This document shows, piece by piece, positions 8,809 through 17,386 of a DNA stretch of 64,000 bases. Position numbers and translations under genes: made by a program. The first letter of the stretch is position 1. Every line of letters starts with the position of its first letter. Location: positions 1 to 64,000 of the forward strand of contig CAZVFX010000007.1 in NCBI GenBank assembly GCA_964626565.1, read 5' to 3'. The notes below the pieces were generated by a model. The model had not been told where the DNA came from and made no database searches. It saw only the letters and a list, made by a program, of their open reading frames with translations. Source of the stretch: CAZVFX01 sp964626565. Its GTDB lineage: Bacteria > Myxococcota_A > UBA9042 > CAIXZC01.

Positions 8809-9512
8809 GTGGCCACCAGACAGGACAGATCAGTGGCGATACCCAGAGCCCAGTGGATCAGAAGAACGTAGAGGATCGAGTTGGTGCGCAGCGCAAGGTA
8901 GCCGAATAGCGGTCCTGCAGCCAGCGCCCCCAACGTCTCCAATTCCGGGCCGCCGGCGTGAAGGAGGGTGGACAGCGCGGTTTGGAGCAGCATCATCTGG
9001 ATCACACCCAGGCGCCGCTGCAGTCCAAGCTGCATCACACCGCGAAACAGTCCTTCCCAGGCTACATAGTAGACCAGGTAGCACGCTTCCCAGGCCACAA
9101 AAGCCCCAACCCCGCCGGCAGCCAGAGTGCTCAAAGGATAAGCGCCGCAGATCGCGGACTCTTTATCGCCGGTGAATAGCATCACAGGGAAGACAAGAAT
9201 AACGATGGGAAGGGTGAATTTGAGACCGGTTTTCCAGTCCCCGAGGGCAAAGCCCAGATCAGCAGGGCTCAGCCGGCACGCGCGGACCGCCAGAACGAAC
9301 GCGGGAACCAGCAGCAACAGAAAGGCCGCCCCGCACTGGAACAGCCCGCCCCAGAGTCCTGCATCAAGGTCCAGCTCAAAAGCCGCAGCAAAGGCCGGGA
9401 ACCCGTCCTTCCGGCCATGATAGAGGTAGATGGTGCAGAAGAACAGAATGGCGAAAGCCACCCCGAATACCGTCATTTCGGAAGGGGATTTTCTCTGAGG
9501 TTCTCCAGTCAT
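8805..9512 (-). CDS. CPBP-type intramembrane protein (degenerate protease motifs)
   Basis: Membrane protein of 235 residues with about six hydrophobic helices. The WEGLFRG segment (near 165) resembles the EExxxR motif of CPBP/Abi glutamic-type intramembrane proteases, but the first Glu is Trp. The second motif region keeps a His (TLLHAGG) without the usual Phe, and the last helix has HWALG instead of HxxxN. Either it is an inactive member or only the fold is shared. It sits 3 bases after the MopE-type lipoprotein gene and overlaps the epimerase gene by 4 bases, forming a three-gene minus-strand unit. Confidence 0.6.
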   Translation of the reverse strand: MTGEPQRKSPSEMTVFGVAFAILFFCTIYLYHGRKDGFPAFAAAFELDLDAGLWGGLFQCGAAFLLLLVPAFVLAVRACRLSPADLGFALGDWKTGLKFTLPIVILVFPVMLFTGDKESAICGAYPLSTLAAGGVGAFVAWEACYLVYYVAWEGLFRGVMQLGLQRRLGVIQMMLLQTALSTLLHAGGPELETLGALAAGPLFGYLALRTNSILYVLLIHWALGIATDLSCLVAT

Positions 9513-9515
9513 CGG

Positions 9516-12500
9516 CTAGAAATTCGCATTTGAACTCATGCCGGCTGAGCCGAGGCCGCCGGGGTTGCCGATGGAAGGTCCGCCGGAGCCGCCGGAGCCG
9601 CCGTTGCCCACGGCGAGGGTGTTGTCGGCTTTGACGGCCGACAGGTCGAGGCCGTCATGACCGAAGGCAAAAGTGGCGTAGGAAACGCCACCGCAGCCGC
9701 CGCCGCCGCCACCACCATGACCGCCGATGCCGCCGTTGCCGCCGTTGCCGCCTTTCCGTGCACACCAGGCCACACCCGACTCAAGGCCACCGGAGCCGCC
9801 GGTACCACCAACGCCGCCCGTGCCACCGCTACCACCGTGCCCACCTGAACCGCCCTTACCGCCAAGGAAATAATTGCTTTCAACCACGGGCACACTGGCG
9901 CCGGGAACAGAGTAGTACAGGAACAGGCCGAAGGAGCCGCCGCCACCACCGCCGTCCAGCCCAACGGTGCCGCCGCAAGCGCCAGACGCACCGCCTCCGC
10001 CCGTGCCGCCGATCTGCTCGTTGCAATTGATCAAGTTGTCCACGCCCGCACCGGCCCCGCCGCCACCACCACCGCCGCTCGCCAGACCCGGCCCGCCCAC
10101 ACCTCCGTTGGAGGGTACCCACAAACCGCCCGCCACCGTACCGGCCACATCACTGCAACCCGGTCCGGCCGCACCGCTGACGCCGTCCGCACCGTGGATC
10201 CCATCCGCGCCGTCCATCGGTTCGGCTGCGGGCACATTGCACAAGCCACAATTGGCCAGGAAAACCGCATCAAAACCCGCGCCACCACCCGCACCGGCGC
10301 CCGGCCCCAAACCTTGCAGTCCGTACTCTCCGTTATCCGGTTCCGCGTTCATGGTGGGGCAGTAACTGTGGCCGCCGCCGCCGCCGCTGACGTCGACGGC
10401 GCCACAAGACATGACTCCGGCTGACCCGCCTTGCTTCACGACCCCGGCTTCGTTACAACTGGTGGTCGCGTACATGTAGGCGCCTGAGCCGCCGCCGCCG
10501 TCGATTCCGTCCGCGCCGTCCTCACCGTCCGCACCGCCGTCACCGTCCCCGCCGTTGCCGGCATAAACGTGGTTGTTACGCACCACCAGGTTGGCGGTGC
10601 AATCTCTGACGTAGATGCCGTAGCTGCTTGAGCCGGCCTCGTCCGTATCGAAACCGAAGATGGTGAATCCATCCAGGGTGGTGGGCTCATCGGCGACGTT
10701 TCCCACCGTGACCGCACCCGGGAACTGAACGCTGGGTTCCAACCCCATGATCACAGTTTCATACAGGGCCACATCACGCACCTTGAAGTCTGAACTGTAC
10801 CCGCCATACAGGTTCACAGCCGGCTGCAGCACCACCGATTCGCTGTAAACCCCGGTGGCCACGTAGACGTCCCGCTTGCCCAGGAAAAGGGCCCGGGAAA
10901 TGGCTGCGTTTACCGTCAGCATCGGCTCGTCAATAGTGCCGATGTTGCCGTCATCGCCGTTTTTGGCTACGAAAACCCCGTTGAGGAGTTCACCGTCGAC
11001 ACCGTCGCAGTTCTGGTCGATGCCGTCGGGATGGTCGGTCCAGCCCGAGAACTCACACTCGCATCCGTCGGCAAGGTTGCCGTTGACATCCTGGAATCCG
11101 CCGTCGCATTGCATCTGGCAGTCGGGGATCGCCTTGTTGGTGTTGCAGCTTCCCCCCGCATTGGGGAAAGAGATGACCTTGCAGTTATTGCCACACTGGC
11201 CGCAATGCTCGTCACTGACATACCTGCCCTGCTCATCCACATAGGCCTCGTCCGCAGCACCCGAGCAGTCATTGTCCGCCCCGTCGCAGACATCTTCCGG
11301 GTAGACGCAAGGCTCCCAGCCGTCCAAACCGCAAAGGTGAATGCCGTAGCAGGTGATGCTGGGCTCTTCAGGCAGCGGCATGGCCGGGAAGGTCTTGGAG
11401 CAACTCTTCGAGAAGCCCTGGCTTTCGGGGCCGCAACTGCAGGAGCCGGTGGCAGGCAGGCACTGGTTGACCCCTTCGTAGAGCTCACAAATGTACCCGG
11501 CGGGGCAGTCCGCGGTAATGTTGCACGACTTCGAGCAGTAGTCTCCGTCGTCGAGGGCCACGCATTTGGCGCCCTCGAAGAGGCAACTCTCGTCCGCCTC
11601 GCAGGGCTCACAGAGGCTGGCCGTACTGGAGATGCACTGGAACTGGTTGATCTTGTAGTAGCCGGGGTCGCAGGAATCCACCACGCAGGCAGGCATGGAC
11701 AGGGTCGCATCGCACATGGCGGTGGCATTGGGGAAACCGAACGCACACGAAATGGAGCAGGAGCCGCAGTGCTCGAAAGCGACATACTTCCCTTCATCGT
11801 TGACAAAATCTTCGTCTACCTGGCCGTCGCAGTTGTTGTCCTGGTAGTCACACAGCTCGGCTGCGGGCTGCTGAGCCTGGCACTTCCAGCCGGGCGTACC
11901 CGCGCACACCGCCACTCCGGTACAGGTGCCAAACTCATTGGCAAACTCACACGGCTCGGTTTCGGGGAGGTCTTCGTCGATAATTGCGTCGCAGTCATCA
12001 TCGAGGCCGTTGCAGATTTCCGCGACCGGCTCCGATGCGGAGCAGTTACCCCACCCGGCTTCGGGATCGCACTCTTCATAGCCGAAGCAGGTACCGAACT
12101 CGCTGTCGCTCTGGCACGGCCGCAATTCCCCCGCGTTGTCCAGCAGGCAATCGCACCAGCCACTCGTGGGAAGACACATCGGTTCGGCCTCGCCCCCTTC
12201 AACTTCGAAGTCGGTGCAGGTGAAACTGTCCGGGCATACGCCATCCTCAGGGCATCCCACGGCACAGTATGATTCTTCGCCCATGGGCACGCACCTGCCG
12301 TCAGGGCACTGGCTGTCCTTCTTACACGGGAAGCAAAGCTTCTTGGAGCTGGGCACACACACAAAGACAATGTCCGAGCCGAAACCGGATAGCCCCTTAC
12401 AGCTCCAGCCGGCGGGGCAGTCTTCCAGGCACTCTGCAGTGCAAACAAATCCCTCACTGCTTTCCACGCAGTAGCCGCTGGTGCAATCGGTGTTGGCGTC

Positions 12501-12770
12501 GCACGGACACCCGAACTCATAGGGAGCCAGAGTACACTCTTCAAAGACCCCTTCCCCGCCCCCGCCGAAGTCGAACGTTTCCGGTGGGGAACCGAAGTCA
12601 AACACCTCAACTTCGGCAGGACCAACTTCTGCCGCTACTTCTAGCGCGACTGCATCTGCATCTGCGAACGAAGAGGGGGTGCCGGTGGTATCAGAGCCAC
12701 AAGACAGCCCGACCAACACCACTAAAAGGACCGGAGCTGCAACAAAAGCACCGAGAGGTTTTCTTTCCAT
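9516..12770 (-). CDS. MopE-type Cys-rich lipoprotein with beta-helix and Gly-rich C-terminus
   Basis: ATG 12770 follows AAGGGAG and gives 1084 residues beginning with a lipoprotein signal (VGLSC, Cys24). An N-terminal Cys block (CPCDANTDC, CLEDCPAGWSC) is shared with the proteins at 26693 and 29094. Next come three MopE-type units (CNGLDDDCDAIIDED and variants) and an ADGCECE segment. Residues about 610-730 look like a DUF1565/parallel-beta-helix domain (VYVATGVYSESVV). About 735-1075 is a Gly-rich region with many GGxGG steps. MopE of Methylococcus is an outer-surface copper-binding protein; here only the repeat is shared, so metal binding is inference. An unusual upstream extension is open in frame but lacks a signal peptide and was excluded. 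Confidence 0.8.
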   Translation of the reverse strand: MERKPLGAFVAAPVLLVVLVGLSCGSDTTGTPSSFADADAVALEVAAEVGPAEVEVFDFGSPPETFDFGGGGEGVFEECTLAPYEFGCPCDANTDCTSGYCVESSEGFVCTAECLEDCPAGWSCKGLSGFGSDIVFVCVPSSKKLCFPCKKDSQCPDGRCVPMGEESYCAVGCPEDGVCPDSFTCTDFEVEGGEAEPMCLPTSGWCDCLLDNAGELRPCQSDSEFGTCFGYEECDPEAGWGNCSASEPVAEICNGLDDDCDAIIDEDLPETEPCEFANEFGTCTGVAVCAGTPGWKCQAQQPAAELCDYQDNNCDGQVDEDFVNDEGKYVAFEHCGSCSISCAFGFPNATAMCDATLSMPACVVDSCDPGYYKINQFQCISSTASLCEPCEADESCLFEGAKCVALDDGDYCSKSCNITADCPAGYICELYEGVNQCLPATGSCSCGPESQGFSKSCSKTFPAMPLPEEPSITCYGIHLCGLDGWEPCVYPEDVCDGADNDCSGAADEAYVDEQGRYVSDEHCGQCGNNCKVISFPNAGGSCNTNKAIPDCQMQCDGGFQDVNGNLADGCECEFSGWTDHPDGIDQNCDGVDGELLNGVFVAKNGDDGNIGTIDEPMLTVNAAISRALFLGKRDVYVATGVYSESVVLQPAVNLYGGYSSDFKVRDVALYETVIMGLEPSVQFPGAVTVGNVADEPTTLDGFTIFGFDTDEAGSSSYGIYVRDCTANLVVRNNHVYAGNGGDGDGGADGEDGADGIDGGGGSGAYMYATTSCNEAGVVKQGGSAGVMSCGAVDVSGGGGGHSYCPTMNAEPDNGEYGLQGLGPGAGAGGGAGFDAVFLANCGLCNVPAAEPMDGADGIHGADGVSGAAGPGCSDVAGTVAGGLWVPSNGGVGGPGLASGGGGGGGAGAGVDNLINCNEQIGGTGGGGASGACGGTVGLDGGGGGGSFGLFLYYSVPGASVPVVESNYFLGGKGGSGGHGGSGGTGGVGGTGGSGGLESGVAWCARKGGNGGNGGIGGHGGGGGGGCGGVSYATFAFGHDGLDLSAVKADNTLAVGNGGSGGSGGPSIGNPGGLGSAGMSSNANF

Positions 12771-12811
12771 GTCGAGCACTCCCTTCAAATGAGGACCTGC
12801 AAACAGGACAT

Positions 12812-12817
12812 AGTATA
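12812..12817 (-). promoter_or_regulatory. Candidate -10 box for the MopE-type lipoprotein
   Basis: TATACT on the minus strand lies about 42 bases upstream of the start at 12770. No good -35 is seen at 16-18 bases. The rest of the 148-base gap up to 12918 holds only the ribosome site of the divergent small gene. Confidence 0.35.
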
Positions 12818-12918
12818 CTCGTTGCCTCGCGAAAAGACCACAATCCTTGGCGACCTCACCTTGCTTTTGATGCCAGCCTGAGTTAAAGTCTTCGCAGCAA
12901 CCGGTTGGAGGTTTTTCC

Positions 12919-13125
12919 ATGCGGAAAGTAACTGGTGACACCGTAATAGAGTTGCACGAGCTTTGTCTGGACATCTGCCCGTTCCCTACCGGAGACCGGG
13001 CCGCGATCTGCCCCAAATGCCCCGTGTTCAAGCAGGCGGCCGGTGGGCAGTGGCGCTTCGCTCTGACGGACGGGCTGAAGCTCGTGAAAGCCTGGGCAAC
13101 TTACGTGGGCAAACAGATTAAGTAG
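12919..13125 (+). CDS. Small four-cysteine protein upstream of an M50 protease
   Basis: A 68-residue protein with a GGAGG ribosome site 7 bases before its ATG. Four Cys lie as C-x3-C (CLDIC) and C-x2-C (CPKC) about 12 residues apart, which could bind zinc or an Fe-S cluster. The rest is a basic amphipathic C-terminal helix. No signal peptide is present. It ends 12 bases before the M50 protease gene and is probably co-transcribed with it. The family is not recognised. The reading frame is supported by the ribosome site and by its tight spacing with the next gene. Confidence 0.65.
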   Translation: MRKVTGDTVIELHELCLDICPFPTGDRAAICPKCPVFKQAAGGQWRFALTDGLKLVKAWATYVGKQIK

Positions 13126-13137
13126 GGCGGATGCCGG

Positions 13138-13863
13138 ATGGACATGATTCGCGAAGTTTTCCTCGTCCTTGTTCCCATGCTGCTATGCCTGACCATCCAT
13201 GAGTATTCTCATGCGCGGTCGGCGCTGTGGCTGGGTGACGACACTGCCACACAAATGGGCCGGCTCACGCTGAACCCGGTGGCCCACATGGACCTGTTCG
13301 GCACCATACTCCTACCCCTGTTCGCGATCCTCTCCCACTCCAGCTTTTTCTTCGGGTGGGCCAAGCCTGTGCCGGTTAATCCAGTGCGGTTCACCCGCCG
13401 GTTCAAGGGCAAGCGGGTCACCATGCGCACCGGCATGATGATCACCGCGGCCGCCGGGCCGATTTCCAACGTCCTCTTCGGTTTTCTTTGCGCCGCGCTG
13501 TTTCTGATCCTGCGCAGTTTCGTCTACGTTGACGTGCCTGCCGCAGAATTGGGCGAGTCGCCGATATTGATGCTGATATTCCGCGTGATGCTCATCAACT
13601 ACATCCTGGCGGTGTTCAACTTCATACCGCTCCCGCCCCTAGACGGCAGCAAGGTGCTGGCCGGGGTGCTTCCCCGTCACATCGCAGCCCACTTTGATGC
13701 GCTGGAGCGCAACCCCTTCGTCTCCCTCGTCATCCTGTTCGCACTGCTCGGCACCGGAATGCTGGGCAAGGTGATCGGCCCTGCGATCATCTGGATGCTG
13801 CAGGGCACCATCGCGGTGCTGGGCATCGACCCCATGGACCTGATTTACATGCTGCGGGCCTGA
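13138..13863 (+). CDS. Site-2 protease family (M50) intramembrane metalloprotease
   Basis: A 241-residue polytopic membrane protein. The first helix carries the zinc motif HEYSH (21-25). A later helix has NFIPLPPLDGSKV, whose LDG Asp is the third ligand. The sequence GMMITAAAGPISN between them is the conserved AAAGPxxN segment. There is no PDZ domain, so it belongs to the short SpoIVFB/minimal group, not the RseP type. It probably cleaves membrane-embedded regulators. Neighbours are the small Cys protein upstream and an RluB-like gene 9 bases downstream. Confidence 0.9.
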   Translation: MDMIREVFLVLVPMLLCLTIHEYSHARSALWLGDDTATQMGRLTLNPVAHMDLFGTILLPLFAILSHSSFFFGWAKPVPVNPVRFTRRFKGKRVTMRTGMMITAAAGPISNVLFGFLCAALFLILRSFVYVDVPAAELGESPILMLIFRVMLINYILAVFNFIPLPPLDGSKVLAGVLPRHIAAHFDALERNPFVSLVILFALLGTGMLGKVIGPAIIWMLQGTIAVLGIDPMDLIYMLRA

Positions 13864-13872
13864 GCCGACCCC

Positions 13873-14595
13873 ATGAACCAGCCTCAACGACTACAGAAAT
13901 TCCTCGCCTCCTGCGGCCTCTGCTCCCGGCGGGAAGGTGAGCGGATCATTGCCGCGGGAAGAGTGCAGGTAAACGGCGAGCTTGAAACCAACCCGGCCCG
14001 CAAGGTGACCGCGGGGCAAGACCGGGTAGAGATGGACGGAAAGGAGGTAAACCCGCAACTTTTCCGGTACGTGCTGCTCAACAAACCCCAGGGCGTGCTG
14101 TGCACCAAGCGCGACACCCGCGGCAGAGAGACCATCTACTCCCATCTCCCCCCGGATTTTTTTGCCCTCCCATATGTTGGGCGACTGGATGTAAATACCG
14201 AGGGTGTTCTGCTGCTCACCAACGACGGCGACCTCACCTTCCGCCTCACCAGGCCCGAGTACGGAATCTTGCGGGAATACCGGGTAAAAGTAAGGGGACG
14301 GGTGGAGGAAGACTCCCTGGCGCAGTTGACTGCCGGGTTGGTCGACGACGGAGAGACGCTGGTCGCGGCCCAGGCCGAAATCTCACGCCGTCTGGCTTCG
14401 AACACCTTGATCTTCCTGGTGCTCAAGGAAGGCAAGAACAGGGAGGTCAGGCGGATGATGCGGGCGATCGGGCATCACGTGATCACCCTCTCACGGTCCC
14501 GGTTCGCGGGGCTGTCGTGCCGGGACCTGGAGCCCGGCGAATGGCGCGAACTGACGCCGGTTGAAGTTGCCGCGCTAAAGAAACTTGTCGCCTAG
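13873..14595 (+). CDS. rluB: 23S rRNA pseudouridine synthase, RluB/RsuA family
   Basis: A 240-residue RNA-modifying enzyme. Residues about 5-60 form the S4 RNA-binding domain (LQKFLASCGLCSRREGERI). The catalytic core has GRLDVNTEGVLLLTNDGD with catalytic Asp106, then REYRVKVRG and GKNREVRRMM. The length and linkage fit RluB, which makes pseudouridine 2605 in 23S rRNA; RsuA/RluE types cannot be wholly excluded. It lies 9 bases after the M50 gene. Its last bases overlap the convergent DUF362 gene by 4. Confidence 0.88.
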   Translation: MNQPQRLQKFLASCGLCSRREGERIIAAGRVQVNGELETNPARKVTAGQDRVEMDGKEVNPQLFRYVLLNKPQGVLCTKRDTRGRETIYSHLPPDFFALPYVGRLDVNTEGVLLLTNDGDLTFRLTRPEYGILREYRVKVRGRVEEDSLAQLTAGLVDDGETLVAAQAEISRRLASNTLIFLVLKEGKNREVRRMMRAIGHHVITLSRSRFAGLSCRDLEPGEWRELTPVEVAALKKLVA

Positions 14596-15671
14596 ACACT
14601 CAATTCAGTGACTTGAATGTGTTCCTGCCGGTGTTGGCCCAGGCCCAAATTGCCGGCTAACGCCAACCTGCCCGGCATCTCGTCGAGGCCGTCGTCCAGG
14701 TCGTGCTCTTTCAGACCCGCGCGCAGCAGGCCTAGGCCGATGGTGTCGGCGGCCACCGGGTCACGGCTCACGATGATGGAGCCGCTTCTGTAAAAATGCC
14801 GCTGCACCGGGTGATCGGGATGGCCCTTGAGTGACGGTTCGAGCGCGTCCATGACCACCAGCTTCAGTTTTTCACCCGCCAGTTGCGGAAGGCTGTTGAG
14901 GAGCGCCAGGTTGTGAGGCAACGAGCTGTGCAACAGGAACGGCTGGTCGATGGAGCCCATGTGGTTCTTGAGCGCACCGGTCATGTCCGCCTCGATGTGG
15001 GTATGGAGACAGCAGGTGTTGATAAACGCCGTGCACTCATCGAGCGCCTTCACCACCCGCTGATCGATGGTCCCAACTTTGACCGGTGCGTCGGCGTAGA
15101 TCCCTTCCTGGACTCGCAGCCCCTTTACCGGCGGCTTCATATAGTAGGGTTCTTCCACCGCGACGTCCCTGTAGCCGCTCTTGAAAAGGACGATCTGCTG
15201 GGGCGGCACGCCCGCGGCCAGGAGCCCTCGCACCACCGCGTCCACCACATCGTCGTGGATCACGGCGGGGAGGCGCAAGGCTACCCGGTCTTCCGGCGTC
15301 ACCAGGGTGCGATATGCTGCGGCCACGTCACTTGTCGACGTGAACCGGCAAACCGCCCGGTCGACGATGTCACCGATGCGACGATGATCGAGATTTCCGT
15401 TGCGTTTAAACGCGGCCCCGTCGCGGGCCCACACCAGCGGCGTAGAAGCTCGCTGAGCATCGGCAGGAAGCGCGGCAACTGCCCGCTCGTAGGCCTTGAT
15501 CTGGTCCGGGTTCTCCTGCCCCGGCATATGGTAGTGGATTTTGCGAGCCACCCCGAAGACAAACTCACGAAAGCTGTCCACCAGGGCCATGGCCGCACCC
15601 ACCAGGACTGCAACGGCGGCCGCCAGCAGAGCCAGAAAACGCCTTCGAGTCATGCCCAGCCACCGCTTCAA
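14592..15671 (-). CDS. Tat-exported DUF362 protein
   Basis: A 359-residue protein with a twin-arginine signal (TRRRFLALLAAAVAVL). Start TTG 15671 overlaps the upstream stop as TTGA and has GGAGG before it; ATG 15653 is an alternative. The body matches the DUF362 type: RRIGDIVDRAV, VALRLPAVIHDDVVDAVVRGL, NTCCLHTHIEADMTGALKN, then DPVAADTIGLGLLRA. Unlike many DUF362 proteins it has no ferredoxin domain of its own. It is the last gene of the redox operon. The function is unknown; being a folded Tat substrate suggests a cofactor-bearing periplasmic protein. Confidence 0.75.
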   Translation of the reverse strand: MKRWLGMTRRRFLALLAAAVAVLVGAAMALVDSFREFVFGVARKIHYHMPGQENPDQIKAYERAVAALPADAQRASTPLVWARDGAAFKRNGNLDHRRIGDIVDRAVCRFTSTSDVAAAYRTLVTPEDRVALRLPAVIHDDVVDAVVRGLLAAGVPPQQIVLFKSGYRDVAVEEPYYMKPPVKGLRVQEGIYADAPVKVGTIDQRVVKALDECTAFINTCCLHTHIEADMTGALKNHMGSIDQPFLLHSSLPHNLALLNSLPQLAGEKLKLVVMDALEPSLKGHPDHPVQRHFYRSGSIIVSRDPVAADTIGLGLLRAGLKEHDLDDGLDEMPGRLALAGNLGLGQHRQEHIQVTELSV

Positions 15672-16195
15672 GGGGCCTCCGCTTTTGCCCGCGCTCCGCC
15701 GCTTTCGATACGAGCGAGGAAAGCTCGCCCCAGTACCGTCAGGGCCGCGCCCGTCGACTCACTCTTCCCCAGGGCAACGATGCGCACGAAATAGGCGCCT
15801 TTGTAGAACTCAAGGCTGGAGCTGGACAGATGCCCGCCATCGCCCAGGTCTATGAGTTGGTCGGCCGCAGGTGACGAAAGCTCGAAAATCTCCTTGGCCG
15901 CAGCCGCACTGCCCATGTCGTAGATATCCGCCAGCGCGTCGGGACCGCCCCGGTGGTTAAACTTCGAACTGCCCAGACGTTTGAACCCCCGCCTGGTGTA
16001 TTTCTCAGCCGCACCGTTGATGTGCTTCCACAGGTTCTCGGCATCGTATTTCTCAACCTCGCCGACCCTGGTCCACCCCTCCAACTCACCATCATCAGGG
16101 ACCAGACTTTCCACCGGCGTTGCGCCTGGCTTGCAGCCTGTGGGGAGGATGAACAAGATCAGTACGAGTGGGAAACTGAGGCGCAAGAGCGACAT
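15668..16195 (-). CDS. DUF6599-like lipoprotein
   Basis: A 175-residue lipoprotein with LPTGC (Cys21) at the end of a short signal. The conserved core is LWKHINGAAEKYTRRGFK, followed by a short alpha/beta region (DALADIYDMGSAAAAKEIF, FYKGAYFVRI) of the kind seen in DUF6599 proteins. It lies 6 bases after the 16-Cys ferredoxin gene and is coupled to DUF362, so an exported pair ends an otherwise cytosolic redox operon. The function is not known. Confidence 0.65.
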   Translation of the reverse strand: MSLLRLSFPLVLILFILPTGCKPGATPVESLVPDDGELEGWTRVGEVEKYDAENLWKHINGAAEKYTRRGFKRLGSSKFNHRGGPDALADIYDMGSAAAAKEIFELSSPAADQLIDLGDGGHLSSSSLEFYKGAYFVRIVALGKSESTGAALTVLGRAFLARIESGGARAKAEAP

Positions 16196-16201
16196 GTAGA
16201 C

Positions 16202-16618
16202 CTACCGATACTCAATGGCGCGGGTGGGGCAGAATTTTGCGCAGACGGGATCGCCGTTGCACAGGTCGCATTTGACGGGGAAATTCACTTTCGCTTCCCA
16301 GCGCATGTTACCGAACGGGCAGGCCGCGACGCACGAGCGGCAGCGGATGCACCGGTCTTCCACGTGGTAGATGGCGCCGGTTTCGGGGTTGCGCCACAGC
16401 GCGTTGGACGGGCATCCGGCCACGCACGCGGCGGTATCGCACTGCATACACAAGACCACCCGGTTCTTCCCTTCCCGGCCATCGGGATCATGCATGGTTG
16501 CGATGCGGGTCAAAGTGGGACCGGTGGCGCTGCCGTGGGAGAAAGAGCAAGCGAACTCGCAGTTCTTGCACGCAGTGCACTTACTTGGAAATACGTGAAA
16601 CAGCGGTTTTTCAGCCAT
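16202..16618 (-). CDS. HycB/CooF-type ferredoxin with four [4Fe-4S] sites
   Basis: A 138-residue electron carrier with 16 cluster Cys in four sets: CTACKNCEFAC, CMQCDTAACVAGC, CIRCRSCVAAC and CDLCNGDPVCAKFC. This spacing defines the HycB/CooF/DmsB-like group, which passes electrons between an oxidoreductase and a partner. No signal peptide is present, so it acts in the cytoplasm. It lies 9 bases after the NuoG-like gene and is probably the electron partner of the diaphorase encoded just upstream. Confidence 0.9.
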   Translation of the reverse strand: MAEKPLFHVFPSKCTACKNCEFACSFSHGSATGPTLTRIATMHDPDGREGKNRVVLCMQCDTAACVAGCPSNALWRNPETGAIYHVEDRCIRCRSCVAACPFGNMRWEAKVNFPVKCDLCNGDPVCAKFCPTRAIEYR

Positions 16619-16627
16619 ATCGAGCTC

Positions 16628-17383
16628 CTACCAGGCGATCTTTGCGTATGAGGCTGCGGTCCGCAACACCTTGCACCTGTCGCAAATATACAGGTCTTCG
16701 GTGGGAAGGTTGGTCTTTTCGGTCAGCCACTCGGCGTGCTCCCTCGAGAGAGTTCCGGCCCCACATTCCGTGCACGGTTCCAGACTGAAGTCCTTGTTCC
16801 AGATGGACCGCTCGCTTCCTTCCTCGGTAAACGGAATTGCGTCGGTGGGGCAGGCCCGGGCGCAGGCGAGGCAGCCGATGCAATCGGCCGAGCTCTCGGA
16901 AAACGGCGTATCAACACGTTTGGCCACTCCCCGGTCAACTGTGGAAATGGCGCCGGTCACGTGGGTCTGGCAGATGCGGGTGCAGATACCGCACAAGATG
17001 CAGTTGTCCCCTTCCCAATCCGCGTCGTGGCGAGGTTCAAAGACCCCATACTCCCGGGCCAGTTCCGCCACCGCTTCGGCCCGAGGCGAGCGAGCCAGCA
17101 GCAGCTCCAGCACCTCTTTGCGGAGCTTTCTTATGCGTTCGGAGTTGGTGCGCACGATGAGGCCGTCCTCAACGGGAAACAGACAGGCTGTCACCACTTT
17201 GAACCAGCCATCCCAGGATGGTTTGGAGACCTCTACCACACACAACCTGCACGCGCCGAAGGGCTCCACCGCCTCGTGGTGGCAAAGTGCGGGGATCTCG
17301 ATCCCTTCACGCCTGGCCGCGGCCAGGATGTACTCACCCTTGCGCGCGCTTATTCGTCTCCCGTCAATATTGAACTCGCTCAT
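16628..17383 (-). CDS. NuoG/HoxU-like Fe-S subunit (N-terminal part only)
   Basis: A 251-residue iron-sulfur subunit. The N-terminal [2Fe-2S] domain has C34, the GACRLCVVEV loop and a distal Cys near 67. Two [4Fe-4S] motifs follow: CILCGICTRIC and CIGCLACARAC. The H-x3-C cluster motif common to NuoG/HydA is not seen; that position reads LLLARSPRAE. No catalytic domain of NuoG or an H-cluster follows. Instead the C-terminus has a CTEC plus CDRC pair that could bind another metal. It lies 3 bases after the NuoF-like gene, its expected partner. Confidence 0.85.
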   Translation of the reverse strand: MSEFNIDGRRISARKGEYILAAARREGIEIPALCHHEAVEPFGACRLCVVEVSKPSWDGWFKVVTACLFPVEDGLIVRTNSERIRKLRKEVLELLLARSPRAEAVAELAREYGVFEPRHDADWEGDNCILCGICTRICQTHVTGAISTVDRGVAKRVDTPFSESSADCIGCLACARACPTDAIPFTEEGSERSIWNKDFSLEPCTECGAGTLSREHAEWLTEKTNLPTEDLYICDRCKVLRTAASYAKIAW

Positions 17384-17386
17384 TCC

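Noticed and set aside
12771..13031. In-frame upstream extension of the MopE-type lipoprotein
   Set aside because: It would bury the lipoprotein signal inside the protein; ATG 12770 has a ribosome site and a proper signal.
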